Of a DNA stretch of 64,000 nucleotides, positions 24,458-33,449 are shown one piece after another. Numbering within the stretch: the stretch's first letter is position 1; each line of letters opens with the position of its first letter. The notes beneath the pieces are model-generated. The model saw only the letters and a program-made list of their open reading frames with translations. It was not told where the DNA came from and made no database searches. Made by a program: the position numbers and the translations under genes. Origin of the DNA: Pseudomonadales bacterium (GTDB lineage: Bacteria; Pseudomonadota; Gammaproteobacteria; Pseudomonadales; UBA7239); NCBI GenBank assembly GCA_041395665.1, contig JAWLAB010000004.1:1-64000 (forward strand). Direction: 5' to 3'.

Positions 24458-24943
24458 ATGCGTCTCACAACCAAAGGCCGCTATGCGGTAACAGCGATGT
24501 TGGATTTGGCGCTGCGCGTCGATAAAGGGCCGGTCAGCCTCGCTGAAATTTCCAATCGCCAAGGTATTTCTCTGTCCTACCTTGAGCAATTGTTTGCAAA
24601 GTTGCGCGGCAATGATTTAGTCAGTAGTGTTCGCGGCCCCGGCGGCGGCTACCGACTCAGCCGAGATGCAGCACAGATTTCAGTTGCGCAAATCATTGAT
24701 GCCGTTAACGAATCCATTGATGCGACTAGCTGTGGCGGCGAAGGTGATTGCCAGCAGGGCGAAAAATGCCTAACACACGATTTGTGGTGTTTGCTGAGTG
24801 AGAAGATCCACGACTTTCTTGGAGCAATCACTTTGGCGAGTTTGGTGAATAGTCAGAATGTGCAAGAAGTGTCTGCGCGCCAGCTGAGAAAAGCTGACGA
24901 AGAACGCCCGATTACGGTGTTGAGTGCGCGCACAACTGCATAG
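24458..24943 (+). CDS. iscR: Fe-S cluster-responsive regulator IscR
   Basis: This Rrf2-family transcription factor carries a 2Fe-2S cluster and represses the isc operon when cluster supply is adequate. From the ATG at 24458 the 161-residue protein begins MRLTTKGRYAVTAMLDLAL, has a winged helix with GISLSYLEQLFAKLRGNDLV, and its cluster ligands Cys92, Cys98 and Cys104 with His107 have exactly the E. coli numbering. I use this ATG, preceded by AGGTGA, rather than the GTG three codons earlier. It is the first gene of a complete isc operon, and the inverted repeat at 24366-24386 is its probable binding site. Confidence 0.98.
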   Translation: MRLTTKGRYAVTAMLDLALRVDKGPVSLAEISNRQGISLSYLEQLFAKLRGNDLVSSVRGPGGGYRLSRDAAQISVAQIIDAVNESIDATSCGGEGDCQQGEKCLTHDLWCLLSEKIHDFLGAITLASLVNSQNVQEVSARQLRKADEERPITVLSARTTA

Positions 24944-24982
24944 TTGTTTTGGCACGCAGTAATTTTTAGGTGGAGAACAGCC

Positions 24983-26197
24983 ATGAAACTACCGATTTAT
25001 TTTGATTACGCAGCTACCACGCCAGTTGACCCTCGTGTTGCACAAAAAATGTGCGAGTGCTTAACGCTGGATGGCAATTTTGGTAATCCCGCGTCGCGTT
25101 CGCATATGTTTGGTTGGAAAGCCGAAGAAGCTGCAGAAAATGCACGCAATCAAGTGGCTGCATTGATTGGTGCAGATCCGCGTGAAATTGTTTGGACTTC
25201 TGGTGCGACAGAATCTGACAACTTGGCGATTAAAGGTGTTGCCCATTTCAATGAGAAAAAAGGCAAACACATCATCACTTCCAAAATCGAACACAAAGCC
25301 GTGTTGGATACTTGCCGTCAATTAGAGCGCGAAGGTTTTGAAGTCACTTATTTGGATCCAACACCTGAAGGTTTGATTGAGCCGCAACAAGTGGCGGATG
25401 CGTTGCGTCCAGACACCACTTTGGTTTCTATCATGCATGTCAATAATGAAATTGGCACGATCAATGACATCGCGGCGATTGGTGCAATCTGTCGTGCAAA
25501 AGGCGTTTTGTATCATGTGGATGCAGCGCAGAGCGCAGGCAAAGTACCATTGAATATGGCGGAGTTGCCAGTGGATTTGCTTTCACTGTCAGCGCACAAA
25601 GTTTACGGTCCTAAAGGTATTGGTGCGTTGTATGTAGGGCGTAAACCGCGTGTGCGTATCGAAGCGCAAATGCACGGCGGCGGTCACGAGCGCGGTATGC
25701 GCTCTGGCACTTTGCCTACGCATCAGATCGTTGGTATGGGTGAAGCATTTCGCATCGCAGGTGAAGAAATGGCAACAGAAAACGCGCGCTTTTTAGCGTT
25801 GCGCAATCGTTTGTTGGCTGGCGTTAGCGATATTGAACAAGTATTTATCAACGGCTCTTTGGATCATCGCATCGCAGGCAATCTCAATATCAGTTTTGCT
25901 TTTGTTGAAGGTGAATCGTTGATGATGTCGCTGAAAGATCTCGCACTGTCTTCGGGTTCTGCGTGTACTTCGGCGAGCTTGGAACCTTCTTATGTATTGC
26001 GCGCCTTAGGCTTGAGTGATGAGTTGGCGCACAGCTCGCTGCGTTTCAGTATCGGTCGTTTTACAACGGAAGAAGATATTGATTTTGCGGTAGAGCAGTT
26101 GCGCAAAGCCGTGAGCAAATTACGCGAATTGTCACCTTTGTGGGATATGTACAAAGAAGGGATTGATTTGAATTCTGTTCAATGGGCTGCGCATTAA
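24983..26197 (+). CDS. iscS: Cysteine desulfurase
   Basis: This pyridoxal-phosphate enzyme takes sulphur from cysteine and delivers it as a persulfide to IscU and to tRNA-thiolation pathways. The 404-residue protein begins MKLPIYFDYAATTPVDPR; the cofactor lysine is in SLSAHKVYGPKG, and the persulfide cysteine is Cys328 in SSGSACTSASLEPS, at the E. coli position. The ATG at 24983 has a GGTGGAG ribosome-binding site; the frame upstream to 24944 is untranslated spacer after iscR. iscU follows 20 bases later. Confidence 0.98.
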   Translation: MKLPIYFDYAATTPVDPRVAQKMCECLTLDGNFGNPASRSHMFGWKAEEAAENARNQVAALIGADPREIVWTSGATESDNLAIKGVAHFNEKKGKHIITSKIEHKAVLDTCRQLEREGFEVTYLDPTPEGLIEPQQVADALRPDTTLVSIMHVNNEIGTINDIAAIGAICRAKGVLYHVDAAQSAGKVPLNMAELPVDLLSLSAHKVYGPKGIGALYVGRKPRVRIEAQMHGGGHERGMRSGTLPTHQIVGMGEAFRIAGEEMATENARFLALRNRLLAGVSDIEQVFINGSLDHRIAGNLNISFAFVEGESLMMSLKDLALSSGSACTSASLEPSYVLRALGLSDELAHSSLRFSIGRFTTEEDIDFAVEQLRKAVSKLRELSPLWDMYKEGIDLNSVQWAAH

Positions 26198-26217
26198 TCA
26201 CGCAGTTGGAGGTAGTT

Positions 26218-26601
26218 ATGGCATACAGTGAAAAAGTGATCGATCATTATGAAAACCCACGCAATGTCGGCGTGTTGGATACAAAATCAGACAATGTTGG
26301 CACGGGCATGGTCGGTGCGCCCGCTTGCGGCGATGTGATGCGTCTGCAAATTCAAGTGAATGATCAAGGCATTATCGAAGATGCTAAGTTCAAAACTTAT
26401 GGCTGCGGTTCTGCGATTGCCTCCAGTTCGTTGTTGACGGAGTGGGTGAAAGGCAAAACGCTGGACGAAGCTTCATTGATCAAAAATGTGGATATTGCTG
26501 AAGAGCTGGCGTTGCCGCCGGTCAAAATTCACTGCTCTGTTTTGGCGGAAGACGCCATCAAAGCAGCGATCAGTGATCTCAAGCAAAAACGCGGGCAGTG
26601 A
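26218..26601 (+). CDS. iscU: Fe-S cluster assembly scaffold
   Basis: IscU is the scaffold on which 2Fe-2S clusters are built before transfer. The 127-residue protein begins MAYSEKVIDHYENPRNVG. It has the three ligand cysteines Cys37 (GAPACGD), Cys63 (KTYGCGSA) and Cys106 (KIHCSVLAEDA), and the HscA-recognition motif LPPVK at 99-103. I start at the ATG at 26218 with a TTGGAGG ribosome-binding site; an earlier in-frame start at 26182 overlaps the iscS end and lacks family similarity. Confidence 0.98.
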   Translation: MAYSEKVIDHYENPRNVGVLDTKSDNVGTGMVGAPACGDVMRLQIQVNDQGIIEDAKFKTYGCGSAIASSSLLTEWVKGKTLDEASLIKNVDIAEELALPPVKIHCSVLAEDAIKAAISDLKQKRGQ

Positions 26602-26653
26602 TTGTTTGCAAAATAACGCTATGCAAAACAATGCGACTGTCGGAGGTGAGTAA

Positions 26654-26977
26654 ATGGCCATAACGATGACAGAAGCTGCGCGCAATCATGTGCGCAATTT
26701 TTTAACCAACCGCGGGCGCGGTGTGGGCGTGCGCTTAGGTGTAAAAACGGCAGGCTGTTCTGGATTGTCTTATGTGTTGGAGTTTGTCGATGAACTGCAA
26801 GAAGGCGATGCAGTATTTGATAACGACGGCGTGAAAGTCGTCGTGGATGGCAAGAGCTTGGTTTATCTCGACGGCACCGAACTGGATTACACCAAGGAAG
26901 GCTTGAACGAAGGATTTCAATTCAACAATCCTAACGTCAGTGCCGAATGCGGTTGTGGCGAAAGTTTTCATATCTGA
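26654..26977 (+). CDS. iscA: Iron-sulphur carrier IscA
   Basis: This 107-residue A-type carrier accepts clusters from IscU or iron and passes them to target apo-proteins, chiefly for 4Fe-4S assembly. It begins MAITMTEAARNHVRNFL, and has the three conserved cysteines Cys35 (TAGCSGLSY), Cys99 and Cys101 (AECGCGESFHI). It is preceded by a GGAGGTGAG ribosome-binding site and followed after 6 bases by hscB. A gap of 52 bases separates it from iscU, without visible terminator. Confidence 0.98.
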   Translation: MAITMTEAARNHVRNFLTNRGRGVGVRLGVKTAGCSGLSYVLEFVDELQEGDAVFDNDGVKVVVDGKSLVYLDGTELDYTKEGLNEGFQFNNPNVSAECGCGESFHI

Positions 26978-26983
26978 GTTTTT

Positions 26984-27550
26984 ATGGCCACCTCTACCGA
27001 GCACGCCATCGCCTGCACTTTGAAACCGCTGCTGAGCGACGAGCAGGATTATTTTTCTATCTTTGGTTTGCAGCCGTCTTGGGAAGTTGATGTGGCTCAA
27101 TTGGCTGAGCGCTATCGCCAATTGCAACAAGCTGTGCATCCTGATCGTTTTATGCGCGAGTGTGATCGCTCGCAGCGTTTGGCGCAGCAGCAAGCGGCAC
27201 AAGTGAACGCCGCCTTTAATACATTGAAATCTCCTCTTTTACGCGCGCAATATTTGTTGGAGCGCGAAGGGCAGGCGCATGCGCAGGAAAGAACCGTGCA
27301 TGACGGTGCTTTTTTGATGGCGCAAATTGAATTGCGCGAGCGACTGGACGATGCGGCGGGTGATTTGTCGGCGTTGGATCAGCTGACGGCAGATGTGCAA
27401 CAGCAATCGCGCCAATATCAACATCAGTTTGCGGATTACTGGCAGAAAAAAGATTGGTCAGCCGCGCAAAGTGCTGTCGATAAATTGCAGTTTGCAACAA
27501 AATTGTTACAAGAAATTGAAAATCGACAAGAGCTATTATTGGATGAATGA
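26984..27550 (+). CDS. hscB: Fe-S co-chaperone HscB (Hsc20)
   Basis: HscB is the J-protein that brings IscU to the chaperone HscA and stimulates its ATPase. The 188-residue protein has an N-terminal J domain with YFSIFGLQPSWEVD and the essential HPD tripeptide at 52-54 (AVHPDRF), then a C-terminal three-helix bundle ending in an EIENRQELLLDE tail. Length is slightly above the E. coli protein (171). It starts 6 bases after iscA and is followed by hscA after 36 bases. Confidence 0.97.
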   Translation: MATSTEHAIACTLKPLLSDEQDYFSIFGLQPSWEVDVAQLAERYRQLQQAVHPDRFMRECDRSQRLAQQQAAQVNAAFNTLKSPLLRAQYLLEREGQAHAQERTVHDGAFLMAQIELRERLDDAAGDLSALDQLTADVQQQSRQYQHQFADYWQKKDWSAAQSAVDKLQFATKLLQEIENRQELLLDE

Positions 27551-27586
27551 TTGGTTCGCGTTGAGTGAAAAATACGGCTGAGCAAA

Positions 27587-29461
27587 ATGGCACTGTTACA
27601 AATTTCTGAACCCGGTATGAGTCCTGCGCCGCACGCACACAAGCGTGCAGCGGGTATAGATCTGGGTACAACGCATTCTCTGGTTGCCACTGTGCGCAGT
27701 GGTTCGCCTGTTGTATTGGCTGATGAAAATGGCGAAGTGATTTTGCCTTCGGCTGTGCATTATTTTGCCGATGGTCATGCTGAGGTAGGTGCCGTTGCGC
27801 GCTTACAGGCAGCCGAAGATCCACTGAATACATTGGTGTCGGTGAAGCGTTTGATGGGGCGCGGCGTGCAAGACATGCAGCAGCTCGGTGGTGGTTTCTC
27901 TTATCATTTTGCTGATCAAGACGGCATGGTGAAAATTGAAACGGCGGCGGGGTTGATCAGCCCCGTGCAAGCTTCGGCTGAAATTTTGCGTGAATTATCT
28001 ACGCGCGCTAGCGCAACGCTAGGCGGCGATTTAGATGGCGTGGTGATCACGGTGCCTGCGTATTTTGATGATGCGCAGCGTCAGGCAACGAAGGATGCTG
28101 GAGTACTCGCCGGTTTGAAGGTGATGCGCCTGCTCAATGAGCCCACCGCAGCAGCGGTTGCTTACGGTTTAGATCGCGGCGAAGAGGGTGTGATCGCTGT
28201 TTTTGATTTAGGTGGCGGTACGCTAGATATTTCTATTCTGCGTTTGTCGCGCGGCGTGTTTGAGGTGTTAGCAACGGTTGGCGATACCGCGTTAGGTGGC
28301 GATGATTTTGATAATGCATTGGCAGAATGGGTTTTACAGCAAGCCAAAGTTGATGCTTTAGATTTTTCAGCGCGCCGTGCGTTGCTGGATGCTTGCCGCG
28401 TTGCGAAAGAAGCGTTGTCGTATACCAATTCTGTTGAAATCGCTTTCGGCGCGTGGACTGGTTTTATTTCACGCGAGCAATACGATGCGCTGATTGAGCC
28501 TTTAGTCGAGCGAGGTGTGCGTTGCTGTCGTAAAGCAATGCGCGATGCCAAAGTACCAGCAAACGAAATTGCGCATGTTGTAATGGTCGGTGGTTCAACG
28601 CGCTGTCCTTTTGTGCGCAAAAAAGTGGGCGATTTTTTTCAGCAAACGCCGTTGACCGATATTGATCCTGATTGTGTGGTGGCTTTAGGCGCTGCAATAC
28701 AAGCCGATCAGTTGGTCGGCAATCGTCCTGATAACGAATTGTTGTTACTGGATGTCATTCCGCTGTCTCTCGGTATCGAAACCATGGGCGGTTTGGTGGA
28801 AAAAATCATTTTGCGCAATACCACGATACCTGTGGCGAAAGCACAGGAGTTCACCACTTTCAAAGACGGCCAAACCGCGATGAGTATTCATGTGGTGCAA
28901 GGTGAACGCGAAATGGTGAGCGATTGTCGATCGCTGGCAAAATTTGAATTGCGCAATATTCCACCGATGGTGGCGGGTGCTGCACATATTCGCGTGACTT
29001 TCCAAGTGGATGCCGATGGTTTGCTCAGTGTCAGCGCACGCGAAAATAGCAGTGGTGTGCAGGCGAGCGTTACCGTTAAACCTTCTTATGGTTTAGAAGA
29101 TGGCGACATCGTGCGTATCTTGCAGGATTCTTTTGCGAATGCGAAAGAAGATGTGTTGGCAAGAAAAATTAGAGAGCAGCGTTTGGAAGCACGCCGTATG
29201 TTGGAAAGTTTGCAATCTGCGGTGCGCGTAGATCGCGCTTTGTTGAGTGACGCTGAACATACATTGCTACAAAACTTGATGAAGGAATTGCAAAATCAAG
29301 AAAAAAATGAAGACAGCCGTGCGATTGCTGAAGTGGTCGAGCGCGCTGGTCGTGACAGTGAGTTTTTTGCCGCGCGTCGCATGGATGCTGCTATTCAAAA
29401 AGCATTGGCAGGTAAAAGTGTCGATGATTTTTCCGTAACGAATAGCAGCAAGGAGAATTGA
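27587..29461 (+). CDS. hscA: Fe-S chaperone HscA (Hsp70 family)
   Basis: HscA is the Hsp70 specialised for cluster release from IscU. The 624-residue protein has an N-terminal nucleotide-binding domain with AGIDLGTTHSLVATVRSG, EPTAAAVAYGLDRG, VFDLGGGTLDIS and VMVGGSTRCPFVR. A substrate-binding domain with LLDVIPLSLGIETMGG follows. The lid ends in a short acidic tail. HscA-type features are the SLGIETMGGLVEKII region and the context between hscB and fdx. The stop is 1 base before the fdx start. Confidence 0.98.
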   Translation: MALLQISEPGMSPAPHAHKRAAGIDLGTTHSLVATVRSGSPVVLADENGEVILPSAVHYFADGHAEVGAVARLQAAEDPLNTLVSVKRLMGRGVQDMQQLGGGFSYHFADQDGMVKIETAAGLISPVQASAEILRELSTRASATLGGDLDGVVITVPAYFDDAQRQATKDAGVLAGLKVMRLLNEPTAAAVAYGLDRGEEGVIAVFDLGGGTLDISILRLSRGVFEVLATVGDTALGGDDFDNALAEWVLQQAKVDALDFSARRALLDACRVAKEALSYTNSVEIAFGAWTGFISREQYDALIEPLVERGVRCCRKAMRDAKVPANEIAHVVMVGGSTRCPFVRKKVGDFFQQTPLTDIDPDCVVALGAAIQADQLVGNRPDNELLLLDVIPLSLGIETMGGLVEKIILRNTTIPVAKAQEFTTFKDGQTAMSIHVVQGEREMVSDCRSLAKFELRNIPPMVAGAAHIRVTFQVDADGLLSVSARENSSGVQASVTVKPSYGLEDGDIVRILQDSFANAKEDVLARKIREQRLEARRMLESLQSAVRVDRALLSDAEHTLLQNLMKELQNQEKNEDSRAIAEVVERAGRDSEFFAARRMDAAIQKALAGKSVDDFSVTNSSKEN

Positions 29462-29462
29462 A

Positions 29463-29801
29463 ATGCCAAAAATTGTTTTTTTGCCTCATGAAACGCTGTG
29501 CCCTGATGGTGCGGTGGTTGAAGCCATCAAGGGCGACAGTATTTGTGTCACTGCGTTGAAGCACGGTATCAAAATTGAACATGCCTGCGAGATGTCCTGT
29601 GCTTGCACAACGTGCCATGTCATCGTACGCGAAGGAGGGGATTCGCTGGAGTCACCCGATGAACTGGAAGACGATATGTTGGATAAAGCGTGGGGTTTGG
29701 AGCCGGATTCGCGCTTGAGTTGTCAGGCGTTGGTTGCTGATGAAGATTTGGTCGTTGAGATTCCTAAGTACACCATCAACCTCGCGTCAGAACGCCACTG
29801 A
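29463..29801 (+). CDS. fdx: Isc-type 2Fe-2S ferredoxin
   Basis: This adrenodoxin-type ferredoxin donates electrons during cluster assembly on IscU. The 112-residue protein has its ligands at Cys42, Cys48, Cys51 (HACEMSCACTTCHVIV) and Cys87 (RLSCQALV), the same positions as E. coli Fdx. The segment LEDDMLDKAWGLEPDSRLSC is highly conserved. It begins 1 base after the hscA stop, so coupling is likely, and is followed by iscX after 9 bases. Confidence 0.98.
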   Translation: MPKIVFLPHETLCPDGAVVEAIKGDSICVTALKHGIKIEHACEMSCACTTCHVIVREGGDSLESPDELEDDMLDKAWGLEPDSRLSCQALVADEDLVVEIPKYTINLASERH

Positions 29802-29810
29802 GGAGGCTTT

Positions 29811-30005
29811 ATGAAGTGGACGGATGTACAAGATATCGCCATTGAATTGGCGGATACACAAAAAGAGATCGACCCGCGTTATGTCAACTTTGTAACCTTG
29901 CGGGATCTCGTGTTGGCACTGCCAGACTTCAATGACGATCCCGAGCGCTGTGGCGAGAAAGTGCTAGAGGCCATTCAAGCCGCTTGGATGGACGAGCTGG
30001 ATTGA
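29811..30005 (+). CDS. iscX: Fe-S assembly protein IscX
   Basis: IscX is a small acidic protein that binds IscS and iron and modulates the rate of cluster assembly. The 64-residue protein begins MKWTDVQDIAIELADTQKEID and has LRDLVLALPDFNDDPE and EAIQAAWMDELD, all family hallmarks. The ribosome-binding site is TGAGGAGG. It is the last gene of the isc operon; an inverted repeat follows 15 bases later, before ndk. Confidence 0.97.
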   Translation: MKWTDVQDIAIELADTQKEIDPRYVNFVTLRDLVLALPDFNDDPERCGEKVLEAIQAAWMDELD

Positions 30006-30019
30006 GTCGAAATTCTGCG

Positions 30020-30048
30020 TGGCAAGCATTGCTACTTGCCCCTATAAT
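30020..30048 (+). promoter_or_regulatory. ndk promoter overlapping an inverted repeat
   Basis: A perfect -10 TATAAT lies at 30043-30048 with a weak -35 (TGGCAA, 30020-30025) at 17 bases. GGCAAG (30021-30026) and CTTGCC (30035-30040) form a perfect inverted repeat across the spacer; it may be an operator or a weak terminator of the isc transcript, as there is no T-tract. Confidence 0.55.
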
Positions 30049-30103
30049 GCCGCCCCTGATTTTGGCCTTGCGCCACCCCTAACTTGTCTCGGAGATTGTC
30101 GTA

Positions 30104-30529
30104 ATGGCTGTAGAAAGCACCTTGTCTATCATCAAACCTGACGCTGTTGCTAAGAATGCGATCGGTGCTATTTACAGCCGTTTTGAGCAAGCAGGTCTTA
30201 AAATCGCTGCTTCGCGCATGAAGCACCTCAGCCAAGCAGAGGCTGAAGGTTTCTATGCCGAGCACCGCGAGCGCGGTTTCTTCAAAGATTTGGTGGCGTT
30301 CATGACTTCTGGCCCTGTCGTGGTTCAGGTGCTGGTGGGTGAAAACGCTATCGCTAAAAACCGTGAGTTGATGGGTGCAACGGATCCAAAACAAGCCGAT
30401 GCAGGCACGATTCGTGCGGATTTTGCGACCAGCATCGACGCTAACGCTGTACACGGTTCTGACTCAGCTGCTTCTGCAGCACGAGAAATTGCGTACTTCT
30501 TCCCAGCGACCGATATTTACCTGCGCTGA
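30104..30529 (+). CDS. ndk: Nucleoside diphosphate kinase
   Basis: This enzyme equilibrates nucleoside triphosphates by a phospho-histidine ping-pong mechanism. The 141-residue protein begins ESTLSIIKPDAVAKNAIG, and the catalytic His117 lies in NAVHGSDSAASA, the E. coli position. RELMGATDPKQADAGTIR is the nucleotide-binding segment. It has its own TATAAT promoter about 60 bases upstream, and rlmN starts 36 bases downstream, the common gammaproteobacterial order. Confidence 0.99.
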   Translation: MAVESTLSIIKPDAVAKNAIGAIYSRFEQAGLKIAASRMKHLSQAEAEGFYAEHRERGFFKDLVAFMTSGPVVVQVLVGENAIAKNRELMGATDPKQADAGTIRADFATSIDANAVHGSDSAASAAREIAYFFPATDIYLR

Positions 30530-30564
30530 AATCCTGCATGCCGAGCGCCCGGAGGCGCGATGAC

Positions 30565-31707
30565 ATGAGCCAGATAGTCGACAAGGTGAATCTGCTCGGT
30601 CTCAGCTCGGCCAAATTAGAGGCATTTTTTGCGGAGTTGGGTGAAAAACCGTTCCGCGCGCGCCAAGTATTGCAATGGATACATCAACGCGGTGTGGATG
30701 ATTTTGAGCAGATGTCCAATCTCTCAAAATCTCTGCGCGAAAAACTCGCCGCCGTGGCGGAAGTGCGACCACCGGAATTGTTGCAACAATTGGAATCGAT
30801 CGACGGTACGCGCAAGTGGTTGATGCGTGTTTCCGGCGGCAGTTGTATCGAAACCGTCTTTATCCCCGAAAAAAAACGCGGAACCCTGTGTGTGTCGTCA
30901 CAGGTGGGGTGCTCGCTGGATTGCAGTTTTTGCGCCACCGGCAAACAGGGTTTTCAGCGCGATTTAACTGCCGCAGAAATTGTCGGTCAGTTGTGGTTGG
31001 CGGCAAAATCTTTCGATAGTTTGAACCCGCAAGCGGATCGCGTGATTTCCAATGTGGTGCTGATGGGCATGGGCGAGCCTCTGCTTAACTTTGACAATGT
31101 GGTCGATGCCGTCAATTTGATGATGAACGATCACGCTTACGGTTTGTCGAAACGGCGCGTCACGCTCAGCACTTCAGGCGTGGTGCCGATGTTGGATGAA
31201 CTCGGCAAGCACACCGATGTGTCGCTGGCGATTTCGCTGCACGCACCGAACGATGCGCTGCGCGATGAATTGGTGCCGATCAACCGCAAATACCCGATTG
31301 CTATGTTGCTAGATTCAGTCAAGCGCTATCTCGCTGGTCTGCCGGATAAACGAAGCGCAACCATCGAGTACACGCTGATTGACGGTGTGAACGATAAACC
31401 TGAGCACGCGCAGCAATTGGCAGCGCTGTTGCACGATGTGCCATCCAAAATCAATTTGATTCCATTTAATCCGTTTTCACTGTCGGACTATCGACGCGTC
31501 AGCAATAACCGTTTGTACCGTTTCCGTGACATTTTGATTGAAGCAGGGTATACAACCACCATTCGCACCACCCGTGGTGACGATATTGATGCAGCCTGTG
31601 GTCAGTTGGCCGGCATGGTGAATGACCGGACGCGGCGCAGCGCGCGTTACGAGCAGGCAAGATCAGCTTCCACTGGCGATATTGTGCGTATAGTTCAAGG
31701 AGAGTAG
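30565..31707 (+). CDS. rlmN: Dual-specificity 23S rRNA/tRNA methyltransferase RlmN
   Basis: This radical-SAM enzyme makes 2-methyladenosine at A2503 of 23S rRNA and at A37 of some tRNAs. The 380-residue protein has the cluster motif SSQVGCSLDCSFCATGKQG (CxxxCxxC), VLMGMGEPLLN, and the C-terminal TTIRTTRGDDIDAACGQLAG segment with the resolving cysteine. I use the ATG at 30565 (MSQIVDKVNLLGL), with GGAG 10 bases before it; an in-frame ATG at 30538 is closer to ndk and less likely. pilW follows after 2 bases. Confidence 0.98.
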   Translation: MSQIVDKVNLLGLSSAKLEAFFAELGEKPFRARQVLQWIHQRGVDDFEQMSNLSKSLREKLAAVAEVRPPELLQQLESIDGTRKWLMRVSGGSCIETVFIPEKKRGTLCVSSQVGCSLDCSFCATGKQGFQRDLTAAEIVGQLWLAAKSFDSLNPQADRVISNVVLMGMGEPLLNFDNVVDAVNLMMNDHAYGLSKRRVTLSTSGVVPMLDELGKHTDVSLAISLHAPNDALRDELVPINRKYPIAMLLDSVKRYLAGLPDKRSATIEYTLIDGVNDKPEHAQQLAALLHDVPSKINLIPFNPFSLSDYRRVSNNRLYRFRDILIEAGYTTTIRTTRGDDIDAACGQLAGMVNDRTRRSARYEQARSASTGDIVRIVQGE

Positions 31708-31709
31708 TA

Positions 31710-32510
31710 ATGAAGTTTTTAGTGCGTTTGTTGATGAGTATTTTTGTGTGCGGCACTTTGCTGTTATCAGGCTGCGTGACAGAGACAGTCAATGACGCGA
31801 CAGGAAAACCTGTTCCTCGTGCTGATAGTAAAGTGGATATGAAATCGGCGTTGTCGGATTACATTACGCTGGCCAATGGTTATATGCGTGACGGCCGTCG
31901 CGATATGGCTTTGCGCGCTATTAAAAGAGGTTTGGCAATCGATGATGATTCAGCCGAGATGCACAATGTGTTGGCCTATTATTATCTGACGGATGGTGAA
32001 TTTGAGTTGGCAGAAAAAGAATATAAGACGGCATTGAGTAGTGATTCTGATTTTACGGCCACCTATGTTAATTACGGTGTGTTCTTATATCAGCGCAAAC
32101 GCTATGACGAAGCGTGCGAAAAGTTTGCTAAAGCAACAGACGATGTTATGTATGCTAAGCGCGATGCTGCATTTCTTAACTACGGTATTTGCCTTAAAAA
32201 GCAAGGAAAGATGAAAGAGGCTGAAGAGGCTTTGCGTCGTAGTTATGTCAATAATGCGCGCAACACAGCTGTTATTTTAGAAATGGCAGAGCTGAAATTT
32301 GATACAGGAGAATTTGCTCAAAGCAGTCAGCTGTATGAAAAATATATAGCAACTTCTAAGCAAAATGCTCAGTCCCTCTGGTTGGGTATTCGTTTGTCGC
32401 GTGCACTAAAACAAGCGGATAAAGAATCCAGTTATGCGCTGCTGCTTAAAAACCATTTCGCCAACTCTCCGCAGTACAGTGAATATCAAGCTTGGGCGAG
32501 AGCTAAATGA
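31710..32510 (+). CDS. pilW: Type IV pilus assembly lipoprotein PilW/PilF (TPR)
   Basis: This outer-membrane lipoprotein is the pilotin that helps the secretin PilQ reach and multimerise in the outer membrane. The 266-residue protein has a lipoprotein signal peptide with lipobox LLSGC (acylated Cys22) and about six tetratricopeptide repeats, for example NGYMRDGRRDMALRAIKRGL and YVNYGVFLYQRKRYDEACEKF. It is called PilF in Pseudomonas and PilW in Neisseria. The stop overlaps the rodZ start by 4 bases. Confidence 0.92.
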   Translation: MKFLVRLLMSIFVCGTLLLSGCVTETVNDATGKPVPRADSKVDMKSALSDYITLANGYMRDGRRDMALRAIKRGLAIDDDSAEMHNVLAYYYLTDGEFELAEKEYKTALSSDSDFTATYVNYGVFLYQRKRYDEACEKFAKATDDVMYAKRDAAFLNYGICLKKQGKMKEAEEALRRSYVNNARNTAVILEMAELKFDTGEFAQSSQLYEKYIATSKQNAQSLWLGIRLSRALKQADKESSYALLLKNHFANSPQYSEYQAWARAK

Positions 32511-33436
32511 ATGCTGTGAATGGTGAAGCGGCTGCTTTGTCCAGCGCGATTGATATTGGTTTAGTCTTAAAGCAACGCCGCGAAGAAAAAAATTTTTTAT
32601 TGGAAGGTGTGGCAAGTGAGTTGCGCTTAACGCCGCATCAATTGTTAGCGCTGGAAAGTGGGCGATTCTCTGAATTTCGTAGTGCGGTATTTGTGAAAGG
32701 CCATTTACGCAATTGCGCCAAGCTGTACGGAATAGATGGCGATGTATTAGTGCGTGCTTATGAGCGTATTGCGCCAAAAGTTGATAAGGAAGTTTCTACT
32801 CCTGCTCGCGCTAAAATCGTGGTCATTTCTACACCGAATCCATACCGTAAATACAGCCCTGTTATTGCTCTGTTGCTTGTATTGCTGGTTGCTGGTGGTT
32901 ATTGGCAGTGGATATCGCGTTCTTCACAAATGCCGCAACCTATTATTGAAGTCGCTGAGTCGGAAGCTGTACCGGCATCGGAAGAGGCTCAACTGAATAA
33001 TATTGATGCCGCAGAAGATATTCTTTCGTCATCGACAACAACGACACTGATTGACCAATCACCGCTACAAATTACCCCGCTAGCCGCAGCTCCTCTCAAT
33101 GAGGCCGCAGTCAGTGCCGTAGAAAATTCCAATGCAGTGAATGATCAAAAAACAGTAGAAAACGATCAACTGGATTCAGCCTTGCATATCGAGTTTTCTG
33201 ACGATTGTTGGGTGCAAATTAAAAGCCACAACGGAAAAATAGTGCACGAAAAAAACTATCACAAAGGTGATGTGTTGGATTTGGATGTGGCTCCGCCTTT
33301 GTATATTTGGCTGGGTAGAGCTGCCGCAGCCAATGTGAACTACAACGGTACACCGGTATCTGTGCCAATTAAAACGGGCGCGCAATCTGCGCGGTTTGTG
33401 TTGGGTGATGACACAAAAACAGATCGAGTCGAGTGA
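32507..33436 (+). CDS. rodZ: RodZ-like cell-shape protein (HTH plus DUF4115)
   Basis: RodZ is a bitopic membrane protein that links MreB filaments to the wall-synthesis machinery. The 309-residue protein has a cytoplasmic N-terminal helix-turn-helix (LKQRREEKNFLLEGVASELR, then LLALESGRFSEFRS), a membrane helix at about residues 124-142 (SPVIALLLVLLVAGGYWQW), a low-complexity acidic and Ala-rich linker, and a C-terminal DUF4115 beta domain (FSDDCWVQIKSHNGKIVHEK). The gene overlaps pilW by 4 bases and precedes ispG, a standard order. Start is ATG 32507. Confidence 0.9.
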   Translation: MNAVNGEAAALSSAIDIGLVLKQRREEKNFLLEGVASELRLTPHQLLALESGRFSEFRSAVFVKGHLRNCAKLYGIDGDVLVRAYERIAPKVDKEVSTPARAKIVVISTPNPYRKYSPVIALLLVLLVAGGYWQWISRSSQMPQPIIEVAESEAVPASEEAQLNNIDAAEDILSSSTTTTLIDQSPLQITPLAAAPLNEAAVSAVENSNAVNDQKTVENDQLDSALHIEFSDDCWVQIKSHNGKIVHEKNYHKGDVLDLDVAPPLYIWLGRAAAANVNYNGTPVSVPIKTGAQSARFVLGDDTKTDRVE

Positions 33437-33449
33437 CGAGGTAAAATCA

